Positions 46,337 through 57,654 of a DNA stretch of 64,000 nt are shown here, in pieces; the stretch's first letter is position 1, and every line of letters starts with the position of its first letter. The position numbers and the translations under genes are program-made. The notes under the pieces were generated by a model. It was given only the letters and a program-made list of their open reading frames with translations. It searched no databases and was not told the DNA's origin. The stretch covers positions 19,096,001 to 19,160,000 of the forward strand of contig OY755177.1 in assembly GCA_963576735.1 (NCBI GenBank), read 5' to 3'. The DNA is from Bedellia somnulentella (Eukaryota; Arthropoda; Insecta; Lepidoptera; Bedelliidae).

Positions 46337-46582
46337 ACGACCGATTTCTGAATTGAGTATTCACGCTGAAAACAACTTAAGTATCACATAATTTAAATCT
46401 TTTTGTTCATGAAAACCTCATGTGGGCAAATCCCGCCTGTGTCGAAATTTTTCTTTCCTTTATTTATTCTTTATTCATTAACTTAAGTATCGTTCTGTCG
46501 CATTGAAATCTTAACAACTGAATGAGACAAAACGATACTTAAGTCGTTCTCAGCTTGAATACTCAATTCAGAAATCGGTCGT
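46337..46582. mobile_element. MITE-like foldback with nested insertion
   Basis: Termini acgaccgatttctgaattga (46337) and its reverse complement ending at 46582 match over about 47 bp. A further inverted pair continues the arms (ttaagtatcgttctgtc / gacaaaacgatacttaa). The left arm is interrupted by a SINE-C fragment at 46386-46479. Without it the element would be about 140 bp, a simple hairpin transposon. No protein is encoded. Confidence 0.82.
46386..46479 (+). mobile_element. SINE-C fragment inserted in MITE arm
   Basis: Carries the ttgttcatgaaaacctcatg block and the cccgcctgtgtcgaaatttt block also seen at 25064-25231 (here reversed). A 12-bp direct repeat, aacttaagtatc, flanks it exactly (46374-46385 and 46480-46491). 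That is a clean target duplication showing it inserted after the MITE. Confidence 0.85.
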
Positions 46583-46599
46583 TATTCTAATAATATAGA

Positions 46600-46785
46600 C
46601 ATGAGCCAACCGGTATAAATTTCAATAAGATGGAGATATTGCTGCAGAATCAGAAATTTCTAGCTACTTTTGGAATCTAAGTGGGGAAAAGATTGTAAAT
46701 TAAATTATGGTTGGTGATGAGATGATATCGCCCATAAAACCCTCAAAACCTCAAATCCCTATGTCGTTTCTATCTATGTCTTAAT
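46600..46785 (-). repeat. SINE-A copy, strongly diverged
   Basis: aatcagaaatttctagctac, ttttggaatctaagtgggga, ggttggtgatgag and tatgtcgtttctatc retain SINE-A order. Both ends are poor. Confidence 0.6.
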
Positions 46786-46940
46786 TATGAAGTATCGTTT
46801 TGATATAGTAATCAAGACAGCATTTAAAGAAAGGTAATATTCATATTAATACAATTCCATTGATCCTGTAAGATACCTTTTCGTTGTAAGTTGTTGTGAT
46901 GAATCTTTATTTTATGACTAGTACTACTACTCTAAGCTAA

Positions 46941-47185
46941 GCTGTGTAGTGCCGGATTAGAATAGCACTACCCCATTCTTCCGGTGGGTGTACGTAAGAG
47001 GCGACTAACGGTATTGGGCCTTTTAAGGGATTTTTGGGCGATGCGGTTGGAGACCCATCACCAACAACCTTTATTTCACCATCTTTTCCCCACGCAACTT
47101 CCAAAAGTGGTTGAGGAATTTTTAATTCCCTAGCTCTGGCTATCCCTTCTAGGGGTTTATAGCCGTGAGTATATGTATGTATGTA
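46941..47185 (+). mobile_element. SINE-A copy, full length
   Basis: gctgtgtagtgccggattag, ttccggtgggtgtacgtaag, ggttggagaccc and ggtttatagccgtgagtata plus TATG. gtactact on both sides may be the target duplication. Confidence 0.94.
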
Positions 47186-47624
47186 CTACTTATTCTTTGG
47201 TAATTGCAATAAAAAAATATTGATTTTTTTTTAATTCCCAACTGTCTCATTTTGTTGCAAACACCTTTCTTTAGTAAATGACAAAACAATTACTTGTAAA
47301 CGATATTTGACATAATTATTGTGTTTTGAATGACAAAGAGTAAAACAGTGATGTTAAACGGTTGTCACTTCTGAACACCATATGTCGTATAATATATACT
47401 ATTGTTGTGTAATTTACTGTAAATACATTGTTCCGTTGCGGTCTTAAAATTAGCATGTAAAGAAGCCGTTACAATATCAGTTGAGACTTGAGAGTAATAT
47501 CAATTAAAAATTTTGTTAAGAAATTGAAATTTTTTATGAGTGTCTTTTAAACCGGTAAAAACTCGGTACTATTGCCATAATTTGTATGTATTGTTTACAA
47601 AGATATTCGTTTATTGAATCAAAA
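47186..47624. other. AT-rich intergenic DNA, nothing recognised
   Basis: No repeat or gene recognised. Confidence 0.5.
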
Positions 47625-47722
47625 TATACATACATACATACACTCACGGCTATAAATCCCTTAACGGGGTAGCCAGAGCTTTGGAATGAGAAATGCCTCA
47701 GCCACTTTTGGAAGTTAATTTT
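47625..47722 (-). mobile_element. SINE-A 3' end only (5' truncated)
   Basis: catacatacactcacggcta, cccttaacggggtagcc and cctcagccacttttggaagt, then unrelated sequence. This is the subfamily with the ttaac hairpin loop. Confidence 0.88.
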
Positions 47723-48023
47723 ATAGATGGATATTATATACCGAAAAATATAAAGTGGTGAAATAAATAGGCAACACAATAAGTTGTATGTGTTTTCATA
47801 GTTTACTTGTTATAATTAATGTGATGGAAGTTAAAAGTACGTAATGATCTGTTCCTAGTCTTCTGGCATTATGTAAATACATGTAAATAATTGTTTTATT
47901 TTGTAAATTCCACGATTCATAAATTTGTATAAAAGACTAGATGTATTTGTAATACGAAGATTATGTGCGTCCAAAATCATAATATTTTATTTATTAATCA
48001 TCTACGTGCCGAAATTATGCATA

Positions 48024-48245
48024 TAACATACATACATATACTCACAGCTATTAATCCCAAGATGGGGTAGCCAGAGCTAAGGAATTAAAATTTCTTCAAC
48101 CACTTTTGGAAAGTTGAGTGGGGAAAAGATGGTCTCCTACAAAATCTCCCAAAAATCCCTTAAAGCCCCAATACCGTTAGTCGCATCTTACGTACATCCA
48201 CCGGAAGAAATGGGGTAGTGCTATTCTAAGCCGACGCTAAACAGC
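48024..48245 (-). mobile_element. SINE-A copy with central deletion
   Basis: catacatatactcacagcta, gatggggtagccagagc and gttgagtggggaaaagatgg, then tctcctacaaaatctccc, ending gacgctaaacagct. The cttggtgatggg block is missing. Confidence 0.9.
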
Positions 48246-48331
48246 TTAATTGTGCTAAGTTATCTTTATATCATAATGTAGTTATGCTTGTGAAATTTTG
48301 CGGTGATAGTTATTAGTTTTGTTGTAAAGTT

Positions 48332-48432
48332 TAGTCATGTGACAGTGTATTCGTACAAAACGGCGATAGGCCTACCCCTATCACGTGAGTACACTGTCTA
48401 AGCAAAACGGCGCTATTCTGAACACTAGGTAA
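48332..48432 (+). mobile_element. SINE-B middle fragment
   Basis: agtcatgtgacagtgtattc, gtacaaaacggcgatagg, cacgtgagtacactgtctaa and attctgaacactagg. Both the head and the tail are missing. Confidence 0.85.
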
Positions 48433-48561
48433 CGTTTTACTTTCGATTAAAATAATAATATTTGTTAAAGTGGTGGCCACTGCCGTCGGTCAATCACGTT
48501 TATCTACACTTCTATTATAAGCCCTGTATCTCATATAAGGGTTGGTTAAATGACACCCCAC

Positions 48562-48876
48562 ACACCAATTTGTCTTTTCTATAGTCATATGTGTGGTTAA
48601 TTTATCATGGTTGTAAACGGTGAGGTAAAACATCGTGAGGAAACCCACATGGCTGAGTTGTACTTAGTCATATGACAGTGTATTCGTACAAAACGGCGAT
48701 GGACCTGCCCTCTATCACGTAAGTACACTGTCAAAGCAAAACGTGGGTACCTTCTCTGGACACTAGATGGCGCTGTCATGTGAGTTCATGTGATTGTCAT
48801 TCATGATTCAGATGTTCAGAAGTATTGGCACCTCTGCCAACCCCTTCGGGGATAAACGGCGTGAACGTTTATGTTA
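48562..48876 (+). mobile_element. SINE-B copy, head truncated
   Basis: Begins caccaatttgtctttt, just inside the tRNA-like head, then gtgtggttaatttatcatgg, catcgtgaggaaaccc and acagtgtattcgtacaaaac, ending ctctgccaaccccttcgggg, gataaacggcgtgaacgttt. Its 3' hairpin has a cTTCGg tetraloop. Confidence 0.92.
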
Positions 48877-49153
48877 AATGACATAGAGATGATAAAGCTT
48901 TGATAATATCTGTAGCAATCGATATTTAAACATACATGAATCCAAAAAAACATAGTTCACAATTATAATATCCAAATTAAAAACGTATTATCCTCTTTAC
49001 GACAGCTTGTGTTTTCCGGAACGATACAAACTATGACGTGCCTTAAACATCAAGGTTAAATTTAAAATTGAACTGTATGTATGGCAATTATTTATGTATT
49101 TCTAGTGTTTCACTAAGTTTCATTAGGCAGGTATAATAATAATAATAATAATC

Positions 49154-49490
49154 GGAGAAGCGTCGGAAGTATCTCGATCTGGCTCACGAGATCACCGACA
49201 TGTGGGGTGTGACCTCGACTGAAATTATCCCAATTGTTTTGTCCGCGAACGGGTTAATTCCAACCAGCCTCGCGACCAACTTGAGGCGGTTGGATTTCTG
49301 TGGCGTGTCGGTTCCAGCACAAATGCAGAAAGCGGTGCTGCTCGATACGGCTCGGATCGTCCGTCGGTTCTTGAACCTGACTCCCTGACCCCGACCGACT
49401 GTGCTTTTGTCGGGGAGTACCGCCTCTCCCATTTAAAATTTATATTTTCATTTTCGGCCATGGGAGAGGCGAGAAACAAAAATGACTTTC
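49154..49490 (+). mobile_element. Non-LTR retrotransposon C-terminus and 3' UTR
   Basis: An open frame from about 49155 to TGA at 49386-49388 encodes EKRRKYLDLAHEITDMWGVT, then IIPIVLSANGLIPTSLATNL and QKAVLLDTARIVRRFLNLTP. That is the conserved C-terminal tail of a class of insect non-LTR polyproteins, whose clade I do not fix. The 3' UTR has two stem-loops: ccccgac/gtcgggg (49389-49415) and a 12-bp stem cgcctctcccat/atgggagaggcg (49421-49471). TAA-type repeats flank the fragment on both sides (about 49136-49152 and 49491-49503). Confidence 0.78.
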
Positions 49491-49503
49491 GAAATAATAA
49501 TAA

Positions 49504-49798
49504 TAAAATTCTTTATTCATAACCCACAGCAATACATTAAAACATCAAATACATATTAAAATAGGCAAGGTAGCAAGCAACAAGTACAATTTTTGTATTG
49601 ATATTTTCAATATTAGGCACATATAGGAAAATAGGTTAACTAATCTTACTTCAAGAGAATATAGACCCCTGACCTCAAAACTATTATTAATGAAAAATTG
49701 AAGCCAGAAGGTATGTTAAATTACAATATAAGCTATGCAATATTTCAAACTTTCACAAAAAATACAATGGTTTTCTAGGAATAAAGAATAAATTAGTT
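49504..49798. other. AT-rich intergenic DNA, nothing recognised
   Basis: No repeat or gene recognised. Confidence 0.45.
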
Positions 49799-50044
49799 GC
49801 TGTGTAGTGTCGGCTTAGAATAGCACTACCCCATTTCTTCCGGTGGGTGTACGTAAGAGGCGACTAACGGTATTGGGGGAATTTTTGGGCGATGCGGTTG
49901 GTGACCCATCACCGACAACCTTTATCTCACCATCTTTTCCCCACTCAACTTTCCAAAAGTGACAGATATTTCTCATTCCTTAGCTCTGGCTACCCCATCT
50001 AGGGATTTATAGCCGTGAGTATATGTATGTATGTATGTATGTAC
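49799..50044 (+). mobile_element. SINE-A copy, nearly full length
   Basis: gctgtgtagtgtcggcttag, ttccggtgggtgtacgtaag, gcggttggtgaccca and gatttatagccgtgagtata plus four TATG units. The gcttttaag block is deleted. Confidence 0.94.
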
Positions 50045-52171
50045 TACGACAAGGAAACTAATGATACACATTCTTAAACACAGTTGTCCTACTTTTTGTA
50101 AGTTACATAATGCTACGTCACTAATACACATTAGTAAAGCTTTATTATAGTATGACATTACAAGAACATAAAATATAAATACATTTTCCATACAATAGGG
50201 TGACGAGCAGAATCGAAAAAATCATAAATAAGCTCGGTTTAAACTGTAGCAGATATCAAAATTGATATCGCAACAAATTTCAAAGCCCCTATCTCACAGG
50301 ATACTTGCAACAGATAAATAACAATGAATTATGGTGTGACTGAGGTAGCTATACCAACTACTGCTTGCAAACACTCTTACCTATCTAACACTCAATAACT
50401 TTTATTGTATTGGAATAAGGTTGAAATTTGTAAAACACAACTGCATAACTAACTTTGTATTCCACTGCAGGATATAATATTTCAAATAGACAGAAGTTAA
50501 AGCATTTATACGAACGTTTTATTCTTTATGTGTCCGTACTTTATGAGTTTTATGACAATTTGATGTTATGATCAAAGAGTGTTAGTTAGATTTTTATGGG
50601 TCGTATGAAATTTTTTATGGTTTTCTAGTGACTGTGGATAAATTATGGTTTAATGTGTTTTATTTCTTCGAATGCCGTAAGGTTGCATGATTGTTCCATT
50701 GAGTGAATGATAAAATGTATTTGTGAGTTAAACTTTCCTCGGCACGATTAACTGCGGATTATAAAATTCTTTATTAAAATAAGTAAAATAAAGACTGATG
50801 ACATACCAAAGAAAAACATATGTCCCGTCATTATTTCCTACTTTGTTAATACAAGGCAAGCCTGCGAAGGCAAATTACTCAAACTTGACATATATTTATC
50901 AACCTTAACCCTAGTGCAGTCAATAAAAGAAAGAAAATTACCCTAACTTTTTTTATACACATTCATTTTGCAACTACAAAACAAAATACGATCTCAAATA
51001 TTGAAAAAGTATCACATTCAAACATTACTCCAATCTGAAACCGCTGAACTTTTTACAAGCAACCCAAAACATTACAATAGCTGTGACATTGTTAAGCCAG
51101 TTTTCACTCGCACGTCACGAGTTTATCCGCACCGATATAAATACGTAATGAGACCGTTCATAAATCTTCATTGTAGCTCGATGACACGCCACGACGCGAC
51201 TTGACGCGACAGCTACCACACGTTGCCAACGTGCCAATGTGAAACAGACCTATGTCACTTGTTTGTCACTCGAATTTAGTACGTATTGCAAGTAACATAT
51301 AGAATCAAATTTGAATCACTTTCACACTATTTTCGAATATAATATTTATTATCAGTGGCACAAAGTTCAATTTAAATTGTATTTAGAAATAAGATGTCAT
51401 TTTGAATTTAGAATGTTTTACACTGTCGTGTATTTAAATGACAGAAAGCATTAGGATTGGTTTTAGATATTATGACTATTATTGTCTATGGATTTGAGTC
51501 GAAATTACAATAACATTCTTGATAATAATCTTTGTCTATATTTTCCGTCAGCTGCTCTTAATGAATGATTCATTTAGATATAATTTTAAATGATAAATAT
51601 GGTAATTATAAGTGGGACATGTTTTTGACAAGTCAAGGTTTGAAATGCTTATAATTATATTGAACGTGAACATTCAATTACCTGTCACATTGTATGATAC
51701 AGAATACATTACTCTTAATTGGCGGTTGAGTACGAATTAACACTTTTAGTAGCAAAATTGTTTCCTGCATTATTTATTGCACACATGTATTAATTACCGA
51801 ACAGTATATCAGATCTCATTTAGAAGGATTTTCTTACTTTATTTGTGTTTTTGTCTTATACAATTGAAATAAAACTATGCTTTTTATACATTAGGATTTG
51901 AGCTAAAAGCGAAATTTTTTGTTATTTACGAGAAAACAAAATAATTGGACCCTTGGTAATTTTGACGACTTGCCACCTTTTGTTAAATCTTTACATTCAT
52001 CAGAGATCATATACCTTCCAACAAGGGCTCAAGTATTACCTGAATAAAGCTTTAATATAAAACATAAAATAATAATGTGACTTAGTTGGCTGAAATTTGC
52101 TGGCTGTTGGCCTAAATTCGTTGAATTTTACAATCAAAGTTTCTGTGTAATAAATATGCGTTCTAATTTGA
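50045..52171. other. Intergenic DNA, one GC-richer patch
   Basis: 51100-51240 (cgcacgtcacgagtttatcc; tgacacgccacgacgcgact) stands out by composition and lacks coding features. Otherwise AT-rich with nothing recognised. Confidence 0.45.
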
Positions 52172-52244
52172 TGTGTAGTTTAGAATAGCACTAACCACTT
52201 TCTTCTCGTTTTGTGATTTATAGCCTTGAGTATATGAATGTATG
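52172..52244 (+). mobile_element. SINE-A with large internal deletion
   Basis: gtagtttagaatagcactaa, ccactttcttctcg joined directly to gtgatttatagccttgagta and tatgaatgtatg. About 170 central bases are missing. Confidence 0.8.
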
Positions 52245-52360
52245 TTTTATTAGCATCAGTTGATTCAATGTCGTCAGCTCTTGTTTAAAATCCACTTGGC
52301 TGTATTTACAAACTTTGCTTACTTGAATCTTAATTTACTATGGTCGATAGTAGGACAGTT

Positions 52361-52520
52361 ATTTATATTTTCCACTGCTGGGTAATAGCCTCACAATTTT
52401 GAGCCCACACATCCCTGTCCAAAGCTGTACAGACCCACCGTTGTTTGAAATTTTCTAGGTCATCCCTACATCTCCCTCTTGACCTTCACCAACGCCGGTG
52501 TCCACCTGTGTAGGCATCCA
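52361..52520 (-). mobile_element. Antisense LINE C-terminus
   Basis: Minus-strand translation ends RDDLENFKQRWVCTALDRDV, WAQNCEAITQQWKI and stop. This W...DR..W....EA..QQW pattern is typical of RTE-like non-LTR C-termini. Upstream sequence is lost, so it is a 5'-truncated, inactive copy. It belongs to a different subfamily from the fragment at 2632. Confidence 0.82.
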
Positions 52521-54196
52521 TTCAGTTACTGTTTAAACCCACTATTTGAAATTGATGGAATGGTCCGTTTTCATAACTCGAATAACTCATAATTTCTAAT
52601 CAGTTATAAACCACAAAACTGTTTACTAACTAAAATGTTTTAGGAAAAGTCAGAGAGTTAAGTATTGTAAGTGGACATCCTGTTTATGTCATGTTGTTTA
52701 TTCAATATAAATATAACAAAAACGCTGTATTCATCCCTGTTTTGTTAGAAATCTTAACATACACAAATTTTGCTGTAGCGTTTTTTAAAAGACACAAGTC
52801 TTCAACAAAATCACAAAAACATAGTGCAACAAAATAAATACAAGCCTGTTCAACATAAAACATATTTCGCGCCTATTCAACAAATCACCCTGTAATTTTC
52901 GCGGACGTTGACAAAAAGCGCGTCATACACTCGCGACAAAGGGTCCTGCCCTCCACACTTTCTCAAACTTTAGCCATCTCGCCTCACATCGCTCACTCTG
53001 ACATCTTCTTGCGTCTCGACGGGGTGTATAAATCACGAGGCGCTCATAAATATCTCAAGGCAAAAGGAATCACTTTCACGGAGATAAGGTGAAGCTAGCT
53101 TGGGCCTTTACCTTTCATAGCTGACTGGGGTACGGTTCGGAGGTTTGGGAATTTTTAACGGAATATTTTTATACTATTGGTTATGAGTTGGATTTTTAAC
53201 TAAGTAGACTTTGAGGTTTTCTGTGTTGTTTTATTTGAATGCCAAGATGTAAAAGAGTTCTTTTTAATTATAACTAATTTTGTTTTGAAACGTTTAATTA
53301 TGATTTTATAAATGTGTTAAAGACGCCGACCACACAGTGTGATACACAATAATTGTCTCTTTTTTTAAAGAAATCGAATATCTTATTCTTTAAATTTAAC
53401 TGTAATAATCTATAATCCGGAATAACGTGCCAAGCTATTAAACATAATTATGATTCTAAGCCAAATTATGCAAGCGTAGTGATATTTACAGTTAACTATT
53501 TAAATAAATAACGGAACCTTCCCTACGAAATTCTCGTCTCTTTACCGTATACCAAACACCTCGCGGTTATTTCTCAGGATGAAATATGCAGCAATTTCTT
53601 TGAATAATACATGGGCCATATTTCAAAACGCTACGCCGCGACTGCTACGGCGTAGTCGGTGTGCTACGAAAGCCTACACTCGTAGCAACCCGACTCGCCC
53701 AAAATATGAGTTGTGGAAGTGCTACGGATGTTAAGTGTAATATATTATACTTTATTTCATACCGTTGTTTAACTTGTTTTATATGTTTTCTACATTCAGT
53801 TCCGTGGTACGGTTTTTATTGCAAAACTTTTCGCTGTTTTCTTTAATAATATTTTGTAGCTTTTTGAATAGAGACTTCATTTATCAAAATGCGTACTTAT
53901 GTTGCAAGCTTTCTGTTGCGATAGATATAGATCAATAAAAGATTACTGTGCAAGGTACATCACAGCATGTCACCAGACAAAGTGGCCTCTTTCAAAGGGC
54001 TTTTCAAAGAAGGCTGAGACTGTGAGTCCCCACAGCGCAGGAGTTATTTTGTGGTGGAAGCCCAAATGCACCAATATGCACTCAGTATAAGTAGAAAGGT
54101 GGACCGTTGACTTACTGAATAATGCGTGAAGCAGATTTGTGAAGGCAGAACTTTCCTTAATGGAAAGAAAATTCCTGGAAGAGGGACCTTCCATTT
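52521..54196. other. Intergenic DNA, GC-richer patches
   Basis: 52900-53110 is conspicuously GC-richer and repeat-free, with a GATA word (gagataaggtg); it could be a regulatory island. 53631-53655 is a hairpin, ctacgccg/cggcgtag. No gene is supported. Confidence 0.4.
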
Positions 54197-54236
54197 CGAA
54201 ATGGGGTAGTGCTATTGAAAACCGACACGAGACAAC
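54197..54236 (-). repeat. SINE-A 5' scrap
   Basis: atttcgaaatggggtagtgc, tattgaaaaccgacac corresponds to the first 40 bp of SINE-A. Confidence 0.6.
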
Positions 54237-54729
54237 TAAGTTTCTATGAATGTTTGTCTTTAAACATCTAACGCCTTGCTCTACCAAAAATAACATCCAC
54301 ATCCCAAGAATTCATAACCCGCTAAACCCACCCGATCCCAGTCCCACAAATCGGATAAGCCGAGTCCACATTAACACAAACAAAGGAGCGAGTCGCGGCG
54401 ATATGATCGTCGCCAGCCACCGCTAATGAGCTGTCGCGTATCGGCCATCTTGGTTGGAGGCTTAGGGGTTTTACAATTGTAGGTTTGAATTACTATTGTA
54501 GAATTCTGGAAAATTTGGTAAGAGTTAAATATAGTTGGATGGCACTGCGATAGATTCATGTTCATTCGTCATTTTTAATTTTCATTAGACTGTAAGTAGT
54601 GTCAAATAATAAATAGTATTTGTCATTTTTAAAATAATGATGAAGCTATCATGTATGCGTAAGAGTGAAGAAAGGGAAGAAAATATTTAATATTGACTAA
54701 TAACTGATTTATTTTATGACTGCGATTAA
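54237..54729. other. Intergenic DNA, one GC-richer patch
   Basis: 54290-54470 is GC-richer (gcgagtcgcggcgatatgat) with no recognisable gene. It may be regulatory; nothing more can be said from sequence. Confidence 0.4.
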
Positions 54730-54975
54730 TACATACATACATATACTCACGGCTATAAATCCCCTAACGGGGTAGCCAGAGCTTTGGAATGATAATTTCC
54801 TCAGCTACTTTAGGAAGTTGATTGGGGAAAAGATGATAATAATAAACGTTTTTGGTGACGGGTCTCCAACCACATCGCCCAAATACAAATCACATAAAAA
54901 GCCCCTATACCCTTAGTCGCCTCTTACGATCACCCACGGGTAGAAATGGTGAAGTGTTTTTCTAGGCCGACAATT
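54730..54975 (-). mobile_element. SINE-A copy, nearly full length
   Basis: catacatacatatactcacg, cccctaacggggtagcc, gggtctccaaccacatcgcc and acgatcacccacgggtag, ending ctaggccgacaattg. Same subfamily as 18373. Confidence 0.92.
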
Positions 54976-55095
54976 GATCATTAATTTCAAAATCTTTTTC
55001 TTTTCATATTTGTTACAAATAGCCTAACAATCTTTTAAAAGAATTTAAATGTAATATCATCCATCATATATTATTTTTAAATATGCTAATTTTTC

Positions 55096-55106
55096 CAATA
55101 CCAGTA
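55096..55106 (+). repeat. Target-site duplication, left copy
   Basis: caataccagta is identical to 56117-56127 and brackets the RNase H LINE fragment. Confidence 0.85.
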
Positions 55107-56116
55107 TTTGTATTGTATTTGAACGGGTAATTTTCCGCAAGTCGACGTCTTCTGTGCGCCTGTTTTGCGTGATGAAGGGATGGCACTACTCTAGCCATCC
55201 CAGCTCACCAAGGAAGTTCAGGATCCCCCTAATATCCTTGAACACCTCAGGGAGCGACCTGGCGTCACCCAGGTGTGTTACCCTGTAGTCCGCTACGCCT
55301 GTACACTCGAGGAGCACGTGCGCAGCTGTTTCCTCCTTCTCCATGCATGCTCTGCACAAAGGGCTATCTGTAACACCTAAAGTAAACAAGTGTTTGTTAA
55401 AAGGGCCATGCCCCGTGAGGGTGGCTGTGATCCAACTAATTTGTTTTTTGTTAAGTTTAAATAGTTTGTTAGTAAGTTTCTTGTTGAACCTGGGTAAAGC
55501 TGTTTTGGCTTGACTGCAGCCGCTTTCCGAGGACCAACATGCGTCCCACTTACCTCGTATGGCCTTACGGACTATAGTTTTTAACTGATCGTTTGGTAGA
55601 GGCAGACATGGTTCTGGGCCTGTAAACGGGGTATCTGATCCTCTTTTGGCCAATTCGTCTGCTGCATCATTGCCGCGTGATCCGCTGTGTCCTTTGATCC
55701 ATTGTATGGTAGTTTCATTGGTTTGCCCTATCACCGTTAGGGCTTTGTGACATTCATATATGAGCCCTGATTTGCACTCGTAGCTCATTAGGGCTTGTAG
55801 GACTGATTTGCTGTCCGAGAGAATACGAATTGGAAGTTCTCTGATTTTCCTCGCTGTTACTGCTTGGGCGGCGAGTATGATTGCGAAGCATTCTGCCTGA
55901 AATATCGAATTCCAGGTGCCCATTGGTCTAGCTATTTTTATCTGCAAGTCTTCGGAGAATACCCCCGCTCCTGTGCCAGATTTAGTTTTAGAGCCGTCTG
56001 TAAATATCCTCACTTCCCTTTCATTGAGGCCTTCGTTCGGATTTTCTGTCAGCTGTATTTTGTACTTCTTGTCAAAGAGGTATAGTTTGGGTATCCTGTC
56101 GTTCACAGCTGATATT
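55107..56116 (-). mobile_element. 5'-truncated LINE with intact RNase H region
   Basis: The 1-kb insertion is bounded by an exact 11-bp target duplication. At its 3' end (low coordinates) it has a caaatacaatacaaa-type tail. It contains the uninterrupted RNase H/zinc-knuckle frame described separately; the reverse-transcriptase and endonuclease portions were never copied. Confidence 0.88.
55186..56106 (-). pseudogene. LINE RNase H and CCHC C-terminal region
   Basis: An open frame of about 306 codons has no ATG at its start (the first codon is GTG, with an in-frame stop three codons before it), so it is a fragment of a longer pol protein. Residues about 33-160 form an RNase H domain with all four acidic residues visible: IFTDGS, QAECFAI, LSDSKS and GNDAADELAK. 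The C-terminus carries a CRACMEKEETAAHVLLEC zinc-knuckle. This layout is typical of I, Loa and related LINEs. The absence of stops suggests recent insertion. It is unlikely to be expressed as such. Confidence 0.88.
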
Positions 56117-56127
56117 CAATACCAGTA
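56117..56127 (+). repeat. Target-site duplication, right copy
   Basis: caataccagta, identical to 55096-55106. Confidence 0.85.
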
Positions 56128-56782
56128 CTAACTATAAAAACCTAATAAATCACATTTCAATCGCAACATACCAAGGTAACTATAATACGCGAACAATCTC
56201 ATCTCTCGCAACGAATAAATCAGCGTGCTATTTGTAGGAGCCATCCGAAGCTCGCATGTTCTTGGTGACAGCTCCTGTACTATTAATTGCCGCTATAATT
56301 TATTTGCGGCCGCTCTCGGCCCACCCTTGCTCCGTTGTCGTTACTCGTTACTTGGTTTCCTTCGTTACTACTGTGTTATGTTAACCGTTTAAGTAGACAG
56401 CTGGCTGTGATTTTATTGGTTGTTGATGTAATGATTTTGGTAATGTACTAATGGTTTTGGATTATATTGAGTATGATAAGCATACGGTTAAATCTCGATT
56501 CCTAAGTTGTAGATCAGTAGATTCCTTTGAGATTTTACGGCCATACTCACGGCTGTTGACCCTAAAATATGCAGTCAGTCTAACCTCTAAGTCGCCTTTT
56601 TCAACACCAGCAGGTACAGAAATCTGTCTGCAACCTAACAAAATTAGCGAGTATAAAATATTTTGAGGAAGTGAAAACCAGAAGGTAAACCTAGGATCTA
56701 GTAGCTTTAAGTATAATAAAAATAATAAAAGAGATACGACGGAATGTTTGTTGTTATTTGTATGTTTGGATTATTTATATAA
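56128..56782. other. Intergenic DNA, GC-richer patch and SINE-A scrap
   Basis: 56220-56350 is GC-richer (tttgcggccgctctcggccc) and repeat-free. catactcacggctgttgacc at 56540 looks like an isolated SINE-A tail. Confidence 0.4.
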
Positions 56783-57008
56783 CATACGTTCATATACCCA
56801 CATCTACAAATGCCAATAAAGATTTATAAATTCACCACTTTTATAACTAGAGTAAGGAAAACAATGTTAAATAAAGGTTTATTGGTCAGGGTCTCCAACC
56901 ACATCGCCCGAAAATCATTTACAAAATCCCCAAAAGCCTTAAGTCGCCTCTTACGACGCCCGTGGGAAGAAATGGTTAAGTGCTATACTAAGCCGACACT
57001 ACATAGCA
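56783..57008 (-). mobile_element. SINE-A copy, diverged
   Basis: catacgttcatatacccaca (tail), cagggtctccaaccacatcg and cttaagtcgcctcttacgac, ending gccgacactacatagca. The hairpin is degraded. Confidence 0.85.
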
Positions 57009-57470
57009 ATCAATACAAGCACTACGATAATCACACGATTTACAATACTAGTGTAAGTGATTTATTATTATTACAGTTCACTTCCGCTGGGTAACGTTTT
57101 AATTACATGGATCGTCGGTAAAACATCGTTCGGGGCGCACTTTTCTTCATTAGAAGATAGATGGCGTTAGAGAGCCCTAGATTTATGGGAGCACAGGTTA
57201 ATGGGCTGAATGGGTATTTCTCGTTTTATGGGGGTTAGATATGGGTGCATTCTCGGTTTTAATACTTAGTTCTTTGTTTGCGGAGGATTACAAATTAAGA
57301 TTAAATCTCAATAACATTAGGGACTTACATATAACAGAATATTAGATTTGCAATATTAGGTACTTATACGATCTGCGACTTTATTATCCGCATTTGCAAC
57401 ACACTGGGAAAATACCATTTTGCTTTTTAACTCAAAGTGACTCCAAAATCATTACCATCAAAAATATTCA
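57009..57470. other. Intergenic DNA, nothing recognised
   Basis: No repeat or gene recognised. Confidence 0.45.
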
Positions 57471-57654
57471 TACAAACATATACTCACGGTAATAAATCCC
57501 TAGAAATAAAATAAATAAAAGTTTTTGGTGATAGATCTCTAACCGCATCGCCCCTTAATCACTTAATTAAGAACCCCCAATACCCTTAGTTGAGTCATAC
57601 GTTCACCCACGAGAAGAAATGAGGTAGTGCTATTCTAAGCTGACACTACGTAAC
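57471..57654 (-). mobile_element. SINE-A copy with deletions
   Basis: catatactcacggtaataaa, tccctagaa, then directly aaaagtttttggtgatag, ctctaaccgcatcgcc and aatacccttagttgagtc, ending gctgacactacgtaaca. The 3'-middle block is missing. Confidence 0.88.

Noticed and set aside
53970..54302. 110-codon minus-strand frame
   Set aside because: No domain or homologue recognised, and it runs through a SINE-A scrap; length is compatible with chance.
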